From: Taishania sp.
GTDB lineage: Bacteria > Bacteroidota > Bacteroidia > Flavobacteriales_D > Crocinitomicaceae
NCBI GenBank assembly: GCA_030150045.1
Contig: JASLGM010000020.1
Span: 1 to 64,000, forward strand
Reading direction: 5' to 3'
DNA: 64,000 bases
Positions 28,201 to 36,311 of this stretch are shown here, piece by piece. Each line of letters begins with the position of its first letter. The stretch's first letter is position 1. The position numbers and the translations under genes are program-made. The notes beneath the pieces are model-generated. The model was not told where the DNA came from. It searched no databases and saw only the letters and a program-made list of their open reading frames with translations.

Positions 28201-29789
28201 AAGTCAATAACACCATCGTAAGAAAGATTTATATTTCTATCTAACACATCAACTTTTGCGTACAATACTTTGTTAATGAATGACCCCTCTTTAATTTCAA
28301 TATTTGCGTACGGATATTGTAATAAATCAAATCGATTAACGGTTCCTGAAAGATTTGTAAACTGAACATCTGAAAAACTTTTTGCTTCTCCACTTAGGAA
28401 AAAATGTCCATCTACTATTCCAAAATTGGAACTATTTAACAACTTACCTAATTCAAACGAATTGACTTTTACATCGTAAGAGCTCGCCTCAGAATGTCTA
28501 AAAACATAAAGATCTCGATGATTATCATAATTGAAATGTATTCCATTATCCATATTCACAGAGCCTAGCCTTGTTTTAACTTCGTCTGCTGAGATTACAA
28601 ACTGACTATACAATCCATCTAAACGTATGTCTTTACCCTCAAAGAAACCTAGTCGATGAAGCATTGGATCAAAACTCAAATGTTTTGGTTCTCCTGTAGA
28701 TGGTAATTTTATTGCTGATAAATCTGCCATATCAGCAAACACATAATCAATTCGTTCTTGGTAAAAAGATTGATTTAATGCTCTAAAATCAGGCAACTGA
28801 AAATCTCCATTGATTTGAGTTCTTTCACCTGTTTTAATTACAAGATCTTTCATCTTCAGGTCTTTCACATAACCTGTCACTTTACTTTCAATGAACAACT
28901 GCTGATCCATTCCATATAGTGTAGGGGCAAAAACAGCTATATCCTTCATCGACACCACTGTTTTAGTCAAGTCAGCATCAAATTGCACACTATCAATAAA
29001 GTGTGAAAAGTCATCAAATCCATTATAGATCAATTGAAATCTACGGCTTCGGATCTCAGAATCTTCTGTTTTTATTAATGTTCTTCGAAGATCAATCCCT
29101 TTATTAGAAAAAACAGCCTTCGTCTTTAATTCATGTAATCTAAAATCAGCATTTTCCTCATAAGCAGACAGTTTTTTTATAATTGCTGAAAAGCGACCAT
29201 CTTTCATTTGGAATTGACTTGCATCCAAATTCACATCTCGTAACAAAAGATGTGCATAATCCATTCCATGATCCGTTCGCTCTTTTGTATAATCATCAAA
29301 ATGAAAACGTATGTTTTTTAATTTTGCTTCTTTCAGTTGTAGAACCGGTGTTTTTGATTTCTTTTTAGGCTTATCGGAAGAAAAATAATCTACAATAAAT
29401 TTAAAGTTAAAAGCTTCGGTCTCTTTGTCTTTATAAATTTTAACTAATCCTTCCTCTATTTCAACATTTCGAATGGTTATAGTATTAGCAAGAATATCTC
29501 TAAATGAACCCATTTGTACACTCAATCGATTTACATTTGCAAGTGTATCTCCATGCTGATCGAGTGCAAAAAAGCCATTCAAATCTACCCGATTGATAAA
29601 AATCACATCCAATCGGTCCAATTTGATAGTTGTATTTAATTCTTTTGATAGGTAAGAAGTTGCAAAAGATGCTAATTGTGTCTGCACATAACTTGAGCGT
29701 ATGGCAAATGAAAACAGGATGATAATGGCCAATATCCATTCGAATAAAATGCCAAAACCGCGTACTATATTTTTAAGTATTTTTGCCAT
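25215..29789 (-). CDS. tamB: TamB-like translocation/assembly module protein (DUF490)
   Basis: A 1524-residue AsmA/TamB-type envelope protein, anchored in the inner membrane by one N-terminal helix (ILFEWILAIIILFSFAI, about 14-30). The body is a long, repetitive beta structure spanning the periplasm, thought to move lipids or help insert outer-membrane proteins. The conserved C-terminal DUF490 domain (about 1050-1480) includes GSPYDANLNLQAYYKVRTNL and LLLWRKFQP. Length is typical for Bacteroidota TamB. It is divergent from tsaD. A TAAGTTTG box (29798-29805) ends 8 nt before the ATG. Confidence 0.88.
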   Translation of the reverse strand: MAKILKNIVRGFGILFEWILAIIILFSFAIRSSYVQTQLASFATSYLSKELNTTIKLDRLDVIFINRVDLNGFFALDQHGDTLANVNRLSVQMGSFRDILANTITIRNVEIEEGLVKIYKDKETEAFNFKFIVDYFSSDKPKKKSKTPVLQLKEAKLKNIRFHFDDYTKERTDHGMDYAHLLLRDVNLDASQFQMKDGRFSAIIKKLSAYEENADFRLHELKTKAVFSNKGIDLRRTLIKTEDSEIRSRRFQLIYNGFDDFSHFIDSVQFDADLTKTVVSMKDIAVFAPTLYGMDQQLFIESKVTGYVKDLKMKDLVIKTGERTQINGDFQLPDFRALNQSFYQERIDYVFADMADLSAIKLPSTGEPKHLSFDPMLHRLGFFEGKDIRLDGLYSQFVISADEVKTRLGSVNMDNGIHFNYDNHRDLYVFRHSEASSYDVKVNSFELGKLLNSSNFGIVDGHFFLSGEAKSFSDVQFTNLSGTVNRFDLLQYPYANIEIKEGSFINKVLYAKVDVLDRNINLSYDGVIDLNGVPEMNMNVEVNKAFLKQLKLTDMDSTILNAKMDVQLQGFDPNTMQGCVMLYDVLFEQGDKEIKVPNLNLDIYRDPEEDRFKLSSSLLDATVVGKMNFESIGYVIQDQLSQIFPGFGNLELPDKVKKKKLKTTDNLKYDIQIKDISEVLAIFVPTLKISSNTLINGNYNAEDRDFQMNIKADTLEIAGKRIRNITLSQSAVKDEINAHLNIQNLQLNDSVILDDINLLIAGNGSSLNSELTWNPNTINHTDIQWNTSFESTSRVKINFQPSYFSINGNRWNINESASALIDSTTINVDNFRLEKGNQYISLDGVVSKNDHDKLNFQVNELNLGELAQLLGLNVTLAGNANGWGYITNPYSNLGYMGDMNVSDLWINGEEVGDIFLQSQWDKSKDKIALEGDLIYRDNQTFDFKGTYDITKEKNNLDFTLNFAKTNIAFLNAFMDPLVVEDIKGFIDGKLYITGSLSRPIIDGDLFLNNAGAKIAMLGTSFTFNGKMYADKDGFYIDNMPITDAEGNTGSLNGTIAHYDFTRWNFDVYVNLEEDYYKRNPKNKWEKAPLERFLAMNTDGSAGDLYYGKAYVTGIVSVFGYLNNLDITVDAKTQKGTWINLSLFGQSELDEDNFITFISKDSLVVTEERKIDFTGVSLDFRFNVTPDAQVKVVFNEQTGDEITAYGNGAIGLKLDNLGQMSLDGTYRVAEGSGYNFVLGPIKQSFYLAEGGTITWTGSPYDANLNLQAYYKVRTNLGELSPELLTSGQQEINCYLNLTESLMKPAIGFDIKAPKANEADKAILSQVTTDKDELNRQFFSLLLWRKFQPMKGSSKASGGAALDLVSQQINSLLSQVSQEYKLNVDMNSDMYGQNEYAVGIQKGFLDDQLMITGSVGARNSNVGGNSQASLIGDIEVEYKLNKEGTFRINVFNESNDTRVIQTQNRGQFKQGIGVYYKEDFHSIKDFKLLQKFLDVFRKKENKHYPIRRKKEQTQVPKLEEETEVKQ

Positions 29790-29797
29790 AAGTTATA

Positions 29798-29805
29798 CAA
29801 ACTTA
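29798..29805 (-). promoter_or_regulatory. -7 box in front of tamB
   Basis: TAAGTTTG on the minus strand, 8 nt before the tamB ATG, in the 24-nt gap between divergent tamB and tsaD. A TTG is found only 24 nt upstream, longer than the usual spacing. Confidence 0.45.
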
Positions 29806-29813
29806 AAGAAACC

Positions 29814-30854
29814 TTGAAAAATAAAGAAACAATCATACTAGGAATTGAGTCATCATGTGATGATACCTCTGCTGCGGTGCTTCGAGGAACGGCTGTTTTA
29901 TCCAACATAACCGCTTCTCAAAAAATCCACGAAACCTACGGAGGAGTAGTGCCAGAGCTTGCTAGCAGAGCACATCAAAAGAACATAATTCCTGTTGTAG
30001 AAGTTGCCTTAAAAAAAGCAAATATTTCTAAAGAAGAAATTGATGCCATTGCATTTACGAAAGGTCCAGGATTGATGGGGTCTTTAATCGTTGGCACCTC
30101 TTTTGCAAAATCATTAGCACTTGCACTTGACAAACCGATTATTGATGTAAACCATATGTACGGTCATGTCCTTGCTCATTTCATTGATGATGATGGGCGA
30201 GATAAACCTGAATTTCCTTTCCTTTGTTTAACTGTTTCCGGTGGTCATACACAAATTGTATGGATTAAAGACCATTTGGACATGGAGGTAATCGGAACTA
30301 CAATTGATGACGCAGCTGGCGAAGCATTTGATAAAGCGGCTAAACTTTTAGGTTTTCCGTATCCTGGAGGTCCTTATGTGGACAAACACGCGCAACTAGG
30401 TGATCCACTACGTTTCACTTTTGCACACCCGCAAATTAAAGGTTACGATTATAGCTTTAGTGGATTAAAGACTTCAATTCTATATTTTTTACAAAAGGAA
30501 ACAGCTAAAAATCCAAATTTCATTTCTGAAAACTTAGATGATTTGTGCGCAGGAATCCAACATACAATCGTTTCAATTGTATTGAAAAAAGTCAAAAAAG
30601 CAGCGAACGAGTTAAATATTAAACAAATAGCCATCGCTGGTGGTGTTTCTGCAAACAATGGATTACGTACTGCGTTACAAACACTTGGAACGCAAGAGAA
30701 CTGGAAGATTTTCATTCCTAAATTTGAATATTGTACCGACAACGCTGCCATGATTGCCATTACTGGAAAATACATGTTTGACAAAGAACTCTTTGCAAAT
30801 CAATCAGTTTCCGCCACGGCTAGATTACCTATTCCATCAAGAAAAGAAAAATAA
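29814..30854 (+). CDS. tsaD: tRNA N6-threonylcarbamoyladenosine transferase (Kae1/TsaD)
   Basis: Catalyses the last step of t6A37 modification of ANN-decoding tRNAs, with TsaB and TsaE. 346 residues. Family motifs are LGIESSCDDTSAAV (8-21), the metal-binding HMYGHVLAH (His-x3-His, about 114-122), SGGHTQIVW, DDAAGEAFDKAAKLLG, YSFSGLKTS, AGGVSANNGLR and the Asp of CTDNAAMIA. The frame has no ATG before the ASKHA motif, so the TTG at 29814 is taken as start; it lies 24 nt from the divergent tamB start. Confidence 0.95.
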   Translation: MKNKETIILGIESSCDDTSAAVLRGTAVLSNITASQKIHETYGGVVPELASRAHQKNIIPVVEVALKKANISKEEIDAIAFTKGPGLMGSLIVGTSFAKSLALALDKPIIDVNHMYGHVLAHFIDDDGRDKPEFPFLCLTVSGGHTQIVWIKDHLDMEVIGTTIDDAAGEAFDKAAKLLGFPYPGGPYVDKHAQLGDPLRFTFAHPQIKGYDYSFSGLKTSILYFLQKETAKNPNFISENLDDLCAGIQHTIVSIVLKKVKKAANELNIKQIAIAGGVSANNGLRTALQTLGTQENWKIFIPKFEYCTDNAAMIAITGKYMFDKELFANQSVSATARLPIPSRKEK

Positions 30855-30920
30855 ATTCAAAAGAGATACAACCTAATCTTTTTTTTATTACATTGGATTT
30901 ACAATTAATTGAGACTAATT

Positions 30921-31208
30921 ATGGAATCATTATCAGTTCCGGTAGAAATCATCCAAAAGGAGGATTTAGGAGGATTTACCTATCACGAAAAAATACAGAT
31001 AGAACAACAAAAGGATTTATCAGGAAAGCTTGATGAAGCAATGAAACTTGGTAATTCTTTTCAAACTAAAGTGGCTATCATATTTCAATGTGATCAAGGT
31101 GTTAAGCGCGTGGATACCACTGTGTGGTCAAAAGGTGATCAATTTGTGACTTTGAAAGGAGGAGTTTGGATTCCAATTAGCCACATTTTACGTATTGAAC
31201 ATCTTTAG
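30921..31208 (+). CDS. Hypothetical small cytoplasmic protein (95 aa)
   Basis: I do not recognise the family with certainty. The protein MESLSVPVEIIQKEDLGG... has no signal peptide or membrane segment. Its second half (VAIIFQCDQGVKRVDTTVWSKGDQFVTLKGGVWIPISHILRIEHL) looks like a small five-stranded barrel, similar in pattern to Rof/Sm-like or SH3-like folds in which a strand run ends with I-x-x-I-x-x-I; that is inference from pattern only. The ATG at 30921 is preferred over an upstream TTG at 30909. It lies between tsaD and the dsbD genes, on the same strand. Confidence 0.65.
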   Translation: MESLSVPVEIIQKEDLGGFTYHEKIQIEQQKDLSGKLDEAMKLGNSFQTKVAIIFQCDQGVKRVDTTVWSKGDQFVTLKGGVWIPISHILRIEHL

Positions 31209-31258
31209 GATTCCAAGCATTTATACAAAACTTACACGGCTCCATCTGTTGCATTGGT

Positions 31259-31266
31259 TATATTTG
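31259..31266 (+). promoter_or_regulatory. -7 box upstream of the DsbD-alpha-like gene
   Basis: TATATTTG fits TAnnTTTG, 19 nt before the ATG at 31286. No -33 TTG at the right distance. Confidence 0.4.
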
Positions 31267-31285
31267 AGTAATTCAATGACATCAA

Positions 31286-31714
31286 ATGAAGCCGTTTTTA
31301 TTTTCCCTTTTCGCACTTTTTTCATTTTTCTCATATACCCAAAATGAAATCGAATGGTCATTTGACTTTGATTCCAAAACAAGTGAGATAAAATATACTG
31401 CTACCCTCAAAAAAGATTGGCACGTTTATAGCACGAAAGAAAACGATGGCGGACCAGTTCCCACTCAATTTGAGTTAAAACCAAGTAACATTTTTCAATT
31501 AAATGGTGTGGTTTTGGAACCAAAACCAACCGAAGAATTCGATCCAAATTTTAATATGACAGTCTATCATTTTAGTAACATGGTTACCTTTTCTCAAAAA
31601 ATTGATGTCATCGAAAAAGGGGAAATATCAGGAAGTGTTGTTTATATGATATGTAACGACCAAATGTGCTTTCCACCAGAAGAAAAACAATTTAAAATCC
31701 AAATAGCTAAGTAA
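31286..31714 (+). CDS. Secreted DsbD N-terminal (alpha) domain-like protein
   Basis: A 142-residue exported protein with signal peptide MKPFLFSLFALFSFFSYTQ and one immunoglobulin-like DsbD-alpha domain. The paired cysteines MICNDQMCFPPEEKQF near residues 125-132 match the redox pair of that domain. It resembles the N-terminal domain of the dsbD gene that starts 9 nt downstream, so it probably arose by duplication and works with it as a periplasmic thiol-reduction partner. The two genes share an operon. Confidence 0.85.
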   Translation: MKPFLFSLFALFSFFSYTQNEIEWSFDFDSKTSEIKYTATLKKDWHVYSTKENDGGPVPTQFELKPSNIFQLNGVVLEPKPTEEFDPNFNMTVYHFSNMVTFSQKIDVIEKGEISGSVVYMICNDQMCFPPEEKQFKIQIAK

Positions 31715-31723
31715 TTAAGAACA

Positions 31724-33793
31724 ATGAGATTATTTTCCATTTTACTATTTATTGTAGGGATATATACTACTACAAACGCACAGTTTTTAGAACTCCCAGA
31801 AGACAAAGTGAAAATCACTTTTGACATTCAACAAAATAAGGATGAAGCAACCATTATTGCTAATGTAGCCGTTGCAGCTGGATGGCACATAAATGCTTCC
31901 AAACTTCCCAAAGGCTCTTTTGGAATACCAACCACATTTAAAATAAATGCAGGTAAAGGTTTTTCAATGGTAGGTGGAATTATTGAACCTAAGGCTATTG
32001 AAAAATACGATGAAATTGCAGATGAACATCTTGCTTACCACGAAGGGAAATTTCAATTAAAACGAAAAATTAAAATTAATTCTAAGGAAGACATTACCCT
32101 TACTGGGGAAGTAAATTTTCAAACATGTAATGATGTAAAATGCTTGCCAGATCACAGTTACACATACTCCTTAAAAGTAAAAGCTGCAGGAAACGGCGAT
32201 GATGTAGAAGCCGTTGTAATAGATATCAAAGAAACAGACAATGGAGCTGTAAATAACACTTCCGTTGACACAACAAGTGAACAGAAAGCAACTCAAGTTG
32301 ACGAAGAGCTAAATGCTCAAGAGGGGATTGCTACTCCAGAAAAAGAAACTTCTAAATCAAATTGGATCATCTTCTTAATGGCTTTTGGAAGTGGTTTATT
32401 GGCTTTACTTACACCTTGCGTATTCCCAATGATTCCAATGACAGTAAGCTTCTTTACCAAAGGAGGAAAAGATCGCAAAAAAGGTTTTAAAGATGCCGTT
32501 TTATATGGCTTATGCATTATTGGTATATATACAGGAGTAGGTTTAATTGTAAAACTTACAGGAACAGGGGATTACTTAAACCGTATTTCGACTGACCCAG
32601 TTTTAAACACTTTCTTCTTCTTGGTATTTGTCATTTTTGCAATGTCATTCTTAGGTGCATTCGAAATCAGAATGCCTGCAAAATTAATCAACAGAGCAGA
32701 TGAAAAAGCGGATAAAGGTGGTTTCATCGGTATCTTTTTCATGGCTTTAGTATTGGTATTGGTCTCTTTCTCTTGCACAGGTCCAATTCTTGGTGCTTTA
32801 ATCATTACAGCTTCTTCAGACGGTGGAAACGCGATTCTTGCAGGTATGTTTGGCTTTGGATTAGCGCTAGGGCTTCCTTTCGCTCTTTTCGCTGCTTTCC
32901 CAAGCTGGTTAAATTCCCTTCCAAAATCGGGAGGTTGGTTAAACACAGTAAAAGTGGTACTTGGTTTGTTTGAATTGGCTTTTGCTTTCAAATTCTTATC
33001 CAATGCAGACATGTCGCTTCAAGCACACTTATTAGAACGTGAAATCTTTATCGCAATTTGGATTGCAGTATTTGGTGTAATGGCATTGAATTTATTTGGA
33101 ATTGTTTTATTCCCTCACGATGATAAACCGGAGCGAATTGGCGTTGGAAGAGGGGTATTTGGAACATTTGTTTTGGCATTTGTGATCTACATGATTCCAG
33201 GTTTATTTGGACACCCTTTGAAATTAATTAGCGCTTTCCCTCCTCCATTGCATTACAGTGAAGCTACACACACGCCTTTCCAAGCTCAAGTAGTTTCGCA
33301 TACCGATAAACAAGCATTTGTTGAAGGAACACACATCGGACCTCAAGGAATTTATGTCTTCCACGACTTAGAACTAGCAAAAGCACACGCTGCGAAAGTA
33401 AACAAGCCGTTATTTGTCGATTTCACAGGTCACAACTGCGTAAACTGTCGCAAAATGGAAATGACAGTCTGGGGTGAACCCGGTATCATAGATATGCTAA
33501 GAGACGATTATGTGATCGCTTCTTTATATGTTGATGAGCGTACACCTCTTCCAAAAGACCAACACACAACAGTAACTTATCCTGACGGATCAAAACGAAA
33601 AATAGAAACGGTTGGTCAAAAATGGATGGCTGAACAAATCATCCGATACTCCATCGCTTCTCAACCTTATTATCGCGTTGTAACAGCAGACGGAAAAGAA
33701 TTAAATGAATTAGGTGGCGCAAGCTACGAAACACACCGAAGCCCAGAGAATTTCAGAGCCTGGTTGGAAGCAGGTCTTAAAGCAGCGAATTAA
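31724..33793 (+). CDS. dsbD: Thiol:disulfide interchange protein DsbD
   Basis: Carries electrons from cytoplasmic thioredoxin across the inner membrane to reduce periplasmic disulfides. 689 residues: a signal peptide; an alpha domain with Cys pair TCNDVKCLPDHSY (about 141-147); a low-complexity acidic linker (about 165-210); a membrane domain of about eight helices with the redox cysteines in LLTPCVFPMIPM (about 231) and FSCTGPILG (about 350); and a C-terminal thioredoxin-like gamma domain with GHNCVNC (about 567-573). All six catalytic cysteines are present. The terminator hairpin overlaps the last codons. Confidence 0.94.
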   Translation: MRLFSILLFIVGIYTTTNAQFLELPEDKVKITFDIQQNKDEATIIANVAVAAGWHINASKLPKGSFGIPTTFKINAGKGFSMVGGIIEPKAIEKYDEIADEHLAYHEGKFQLKRKIKINSKEDITLTGEVNFQTCNDVKCLPDHSYTYSLKVKAAGNGDDVEAVVIDIKETDNGAVNNTSVDTTSEQKATQVDEELNAQEGIATPEKETSKSNWIIFLMAFGSGLLALLTPCVFPMIPMTVSFFTKGGKDRKKGFKDAVLYGLCIIGIYTGVGLIVKLTGTGDYLNRISTDPVLNTFFFLVFVIFAMSFLGAFEIRMPAKLINRADEKADKGGFIGIFFMALVLVLVSFSCTGPILGALIITASSDGGNAILAGMFGFGLALGLPFALFAAFPSWLNSLPKSGGWLNTVKVVLGLFELAFAFKFLSNADMSLQAHLLEREIFIAIWIAVFGVMALNLFGIVLFPHDDKPERIGVGRGVFGTFVLAFVIYMIPGLFGHPLKLISAFPPPLHYSEATHTPFQAQVVSHTDKQAFVEGTHIGPQGIYVFHDLELAKAHAAKVNKPLFVDFTGHNCVNCRKMEMTVWGEPGIIDMLRDDYVIASLYVDERTPLPKDQHTTVTYPDGSKRKIETVGQKWMAEQIIRYSIASQPYYRVVTADGKELNELGGASYETHRSPENFRAWLEAGLKAAN

Positions 33794-33809
33794 TCGCTGC
33801 TTTTTTTTT
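33779..33809 (+). terminator. Terminator overlapping the dsbD 3' end
   Basis: Stem AGCAGCG / CGCTGCT with the stop codon in the loop, followed by nine T residues. Confidence 0.85.
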
Positions 33810-33821
33810 GAAAAAAATGTG

Positions 33822-33829
33822 TACTTTTA
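33822..33829 (+). promoter_or_regulatory. -7 box directly in front of recG
   Basis: TACTTTTA (TAnnTTTA, one off the consensus) ends 4 nt before the recG ATG. Confidence 0.4.
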
Positions 33830-33833
33830 ACAC

Positions 33834-35927
33834 ATGACTTCCTTTCTTAAAACAGCAATAGAATATCTAAAAGGTGTTGGTCCACAACGCGCGGAGATAT
33901 TACGTTCTGAAGCAGGAATTTACACCTATGACGATCTATTAAACTACTTCCCCTTTAGATATGTCGACCGTTCAAAGTATGCAACGATACGAGAGGCAGT
34001 CTACGAAGATGCTCCCGTACAACTCAAAGGATACATTACAAACATTCGTGAAACAGGAACAGGAAGAGCCAAAAGACTAACAGCCGTTTTCCAAGATGAA
34101 ACAGGACAAATGGAACTCATTTGGTTTCAAGGAATAAAATGGGTGTTACCCACATTGAAAACAGGCGTTTGTTACCGAATTTACGGAAAAGGCAAGCTTT
34201 TTAGCAACCGTTTTTCGATTTCACATCCTGAAATAACTCCTTTTGACCAAGTCGATCACAGCACAGGATTACAAGCCATTTATCCTTCTACAGAAAAACT
34301 AACCGCCAAAGGTCTGCCCTCAAGAGGAATCGAAAAACTCATGCAAACACTACTGGAAAATTTACCCGTACTTCCAGAAACATTGCCACAAAATCTAATA
34401 CAAGAACACCGTTTACTTTCAAGAACTGATGCTTATAAACAAATACATTTACCCACAAATGAGGTTTATGCTGAGAAAGCTCGCGGCCGTTTAAAATTCG
34501 AAGAACTGTTTTTCTTGCAAATTGAACTATTGCTAAAAAAACAAATCGCCATTCAAAAAACGCAAGGATTCATCTTTCCAAACGTGGGAGATCTGTTCAA
34601 TGATTTTTATAAAACAGGACTTCCTTTTGAATTGACAAACGCTCAAAAAAGAGTTATTCGAGAAATCAGACACGACTTTACTAAAGGTCAACACATGAAC
34701 CGCTTAGTACAAGGCGATGTTGGTTCGGGAAAAACCCTCGTCGCTCTAATGACTTGCCTCATTGCCATAGGAAACGGTTTTCAAGCTGCTTTAATGGCGC
34801 CAACAGAAATATTAGCCACTCAACATTACGAATCCATCAAAAGTATGATGGGAGATTTCCCTATTAACATTGCTCTACTGACGGGGTCAACAAAGACAAA
34901 AGAACGTAAAACCCTCCACCAAGCATTGGAAGCAGGCGATCTACATTTGTTAATTGGAACCCACGCTTTACTTGAAGATGCTGTTAAATTTAAAAACATT
35001 GGGTTGGTCGTGATCGATGAGCAACATCGTTTTGGCGTTGCACAAAGAGCCCGAATGCGTAATAAAAACACCATTCCTCCACACATCCTGATTATGACAG
35101 CAACGCCTATCCCTAGGACTTTAGCCATGACTTTTTATGGGGATCTAGATGTTTCAGTGATTGACGAATTACCTCCTGGACGAAAACCCATCGAGACACA
35201 ACATAAGTACGAAAAATCAAGATTGGAAGTAATTGGATTCCTAAAAAGAGAACTCGCAAAAGGGAGACAAGCATACGTTGTTTATCCATTAATTGCAGAA
35301 TCCGAAAAGCTAGATTACATGAATTTAATGGACGGACATGAACAATTGTCGCGTTCTTTTCCAATGCCGGAATTTCAGATCAGCATCGTACACGGAAAAA
35401 TGAAACCCGAAGACAAGGAATTCGAAATGCAACGTTTTATCAAAGGTGAAACGCAAATTATGGTAGCAACAACAGTCATAGAAGTGGGCGTAAATGTGCC
35501 CAACGCATCCATCATGGTCATTGAGTCCGCCGAGCGTTTTGGCCTTTCTCAACTTCATCAATTACGTGGTCGTGTGGGTCGTGGCGCCGAGCAATCCTAT
35601 TGCGTTTTGATGACGGGCGATAAACTGTCTCAGGATTCCAAGAAAAGGATGAAAACAATGGTTATGTCGAGCGACGGTTTTGAAATTGCGGAAGTCGATT
35701 TGGAATTACGGGGTCCCGGAGATTTAATGGGAACGCAACAATCAGGCATGTTAGAACTGAAAATTGCCGACTTGACGAAAGACCAAGCCTTGGTGGCCGA
35801 AGCAAGAGAAAAAGCCAGAGCGTTGCTATCCACAGATCCGGAGTTGAAAATGGAACAGCACATAATGGTGCGCGCCGTATTGGTAGATCGCTTCAAAAAT
35901 AAACCCAACTGGGGAAAAATCGCCTAA
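33834..35927 (+). CDS. recG: ATP-dependent DNA helicase RecG
   Basis: A branch-migrating helicase that reverses stalled forks and processes R-loops and Holliday junctions. 697 residues: an N-terminal wedge/OB domain (IEYLKGVGPQRAEIL; FPFRYVDRSKY; OB strand residues ~60-150), Walker A GDVGSGKT (about 297-304), the DEQH box (VVIDEQHRFGVAQR), TATPIPRTLAMT, and the C-terminal helicase lobe with ATTVIEVGVNVPNAS, QLHQLRGRVGRG and the RecG tail LRGPGDLMGTQQSG. Complete. It sits between the dsbD terminator and a module A+B repeat. Confidence 0.96.
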   Translation: MTSFLKTAIEYLKGVGPQRAEILRSEAGIYTYDDLLNYFPFRYVDRSKYATIREAVYEDAPVQLKGYITNIRETGTGRAKRLTAVFQDETGQMELIWFQGIKWVLPTLKTGVCYRIYGKGKLFSNRFSISHPEITPFDQVDHSTGLQAIYPSTEKLTAKGLPSRGIEKLMQTLLENLPVLPETLPQNLIQEHRLLSRTDAYKQIHLPTNEVYAEKARGRLKFEELFFLQIELLLKKQIAIQKTQGFIFPNVGDLFNDFYKTGLPFELTNAQKRVIREIRHDFTKGQHMNRLVQGDVGSGKTLVALMTCLIAIGNGFQAALMAPTEILATQHYESIKSMMGDFPINIALLTGSTKTKERKTLHQALEAGDLHLLIGTHALLEDAVKFKNIGLVVIDEQHRFGVAQRARMRNKNTIPPHILIMTATPIPRTLAMTFYGDLDVSVIDELPPGRKPIETQHKYEKSRLEVIGFLKRELAKGRQAYVVYPLIAESEKLDYMNLMDGHEQLSRSFPMPEFQISIVHGKMKPEDKEFEMQRFIKGETQIMVATTVIEVGVNVPNASIMVIESAERFGLSQLHQLRGRVGRGAEQSYCVLMTGDKLSQDSKKRMKTMVMSSDGFEIAEVDLELRGPGDLMGTQQSGMLELKIADLTKDQALVAEAREKARALLSTDPELKMEQHIMVRAVLVDRFKNKPNWGKIA

Positions 35928-35989
35928 AACAAAGAATCTTTTCTAGGTAAAATCAATTTATTTTTTCAGTTAATTACGTATAAATATTT

Positions 35990-36106
35990 GGGCGCTACCC
36001 TCTCCCCAAAAACATGGGGACGGGTCAGGCTATTCATTCCTAGTCCTCGTCCCTCCCCAAATATTTTGGGGAGGGACTGTGGGCTATCCATTGCTATCCT
36101 TAGCGC
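35990..36106 (+). repeat. Module A repeat, copy 3
   Basis: The closing stem GCGCT (35992-35996) / AGCGC (36102-36106) is perfect. Inside are a CCCC/GGGG hairpin, the conserved GGGTCAGGCTATTC segment, a long CCCTCCCCAAA / TTTGGGGAGGG hairpin, and the conserved GCTATCCTTAGCGC end. It lies 45 nt upstream of a module B copy. Confidence 0.8.
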
Positions 36107-36151
36107 AAGATTCGTTTTCAATATTTATAATTTCTTTGTTACAAAACGGGG

Positions 36152-36300
36152 TTTTCTGCCCGGACGGATGGCGATAGCTAAACAAAGTGAAAATGGAGTG
36201 AACCTTCATTTGCCACTGCGACCAGCGGAAGCACGTGGAAAAGGAATAGGTGAACCCATTTTCACGCGTTTACTAAAGCAAGAAGGCCGTAAAGGCAGCA
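36152..36300 (+). repeat. Module B repeat, copy 3
   Basis: The ends CTGCC (36156-36160) / GGCAG (36294-36298) pair. The outer stem GTGAAAATGG (36187-36196) / CCATTTTCAC (36256-36265) is 10 bp perfect; the inner stem CCAC/GTGG closes the conserved TGCGACCAGCGGAAGCAC loop. It ends 12 nt before the dnaX stop codon, between convergent recG and dnaX. Confidence 0.82.
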
Positions 36301-36311
36301 AAAAAAAGAAA

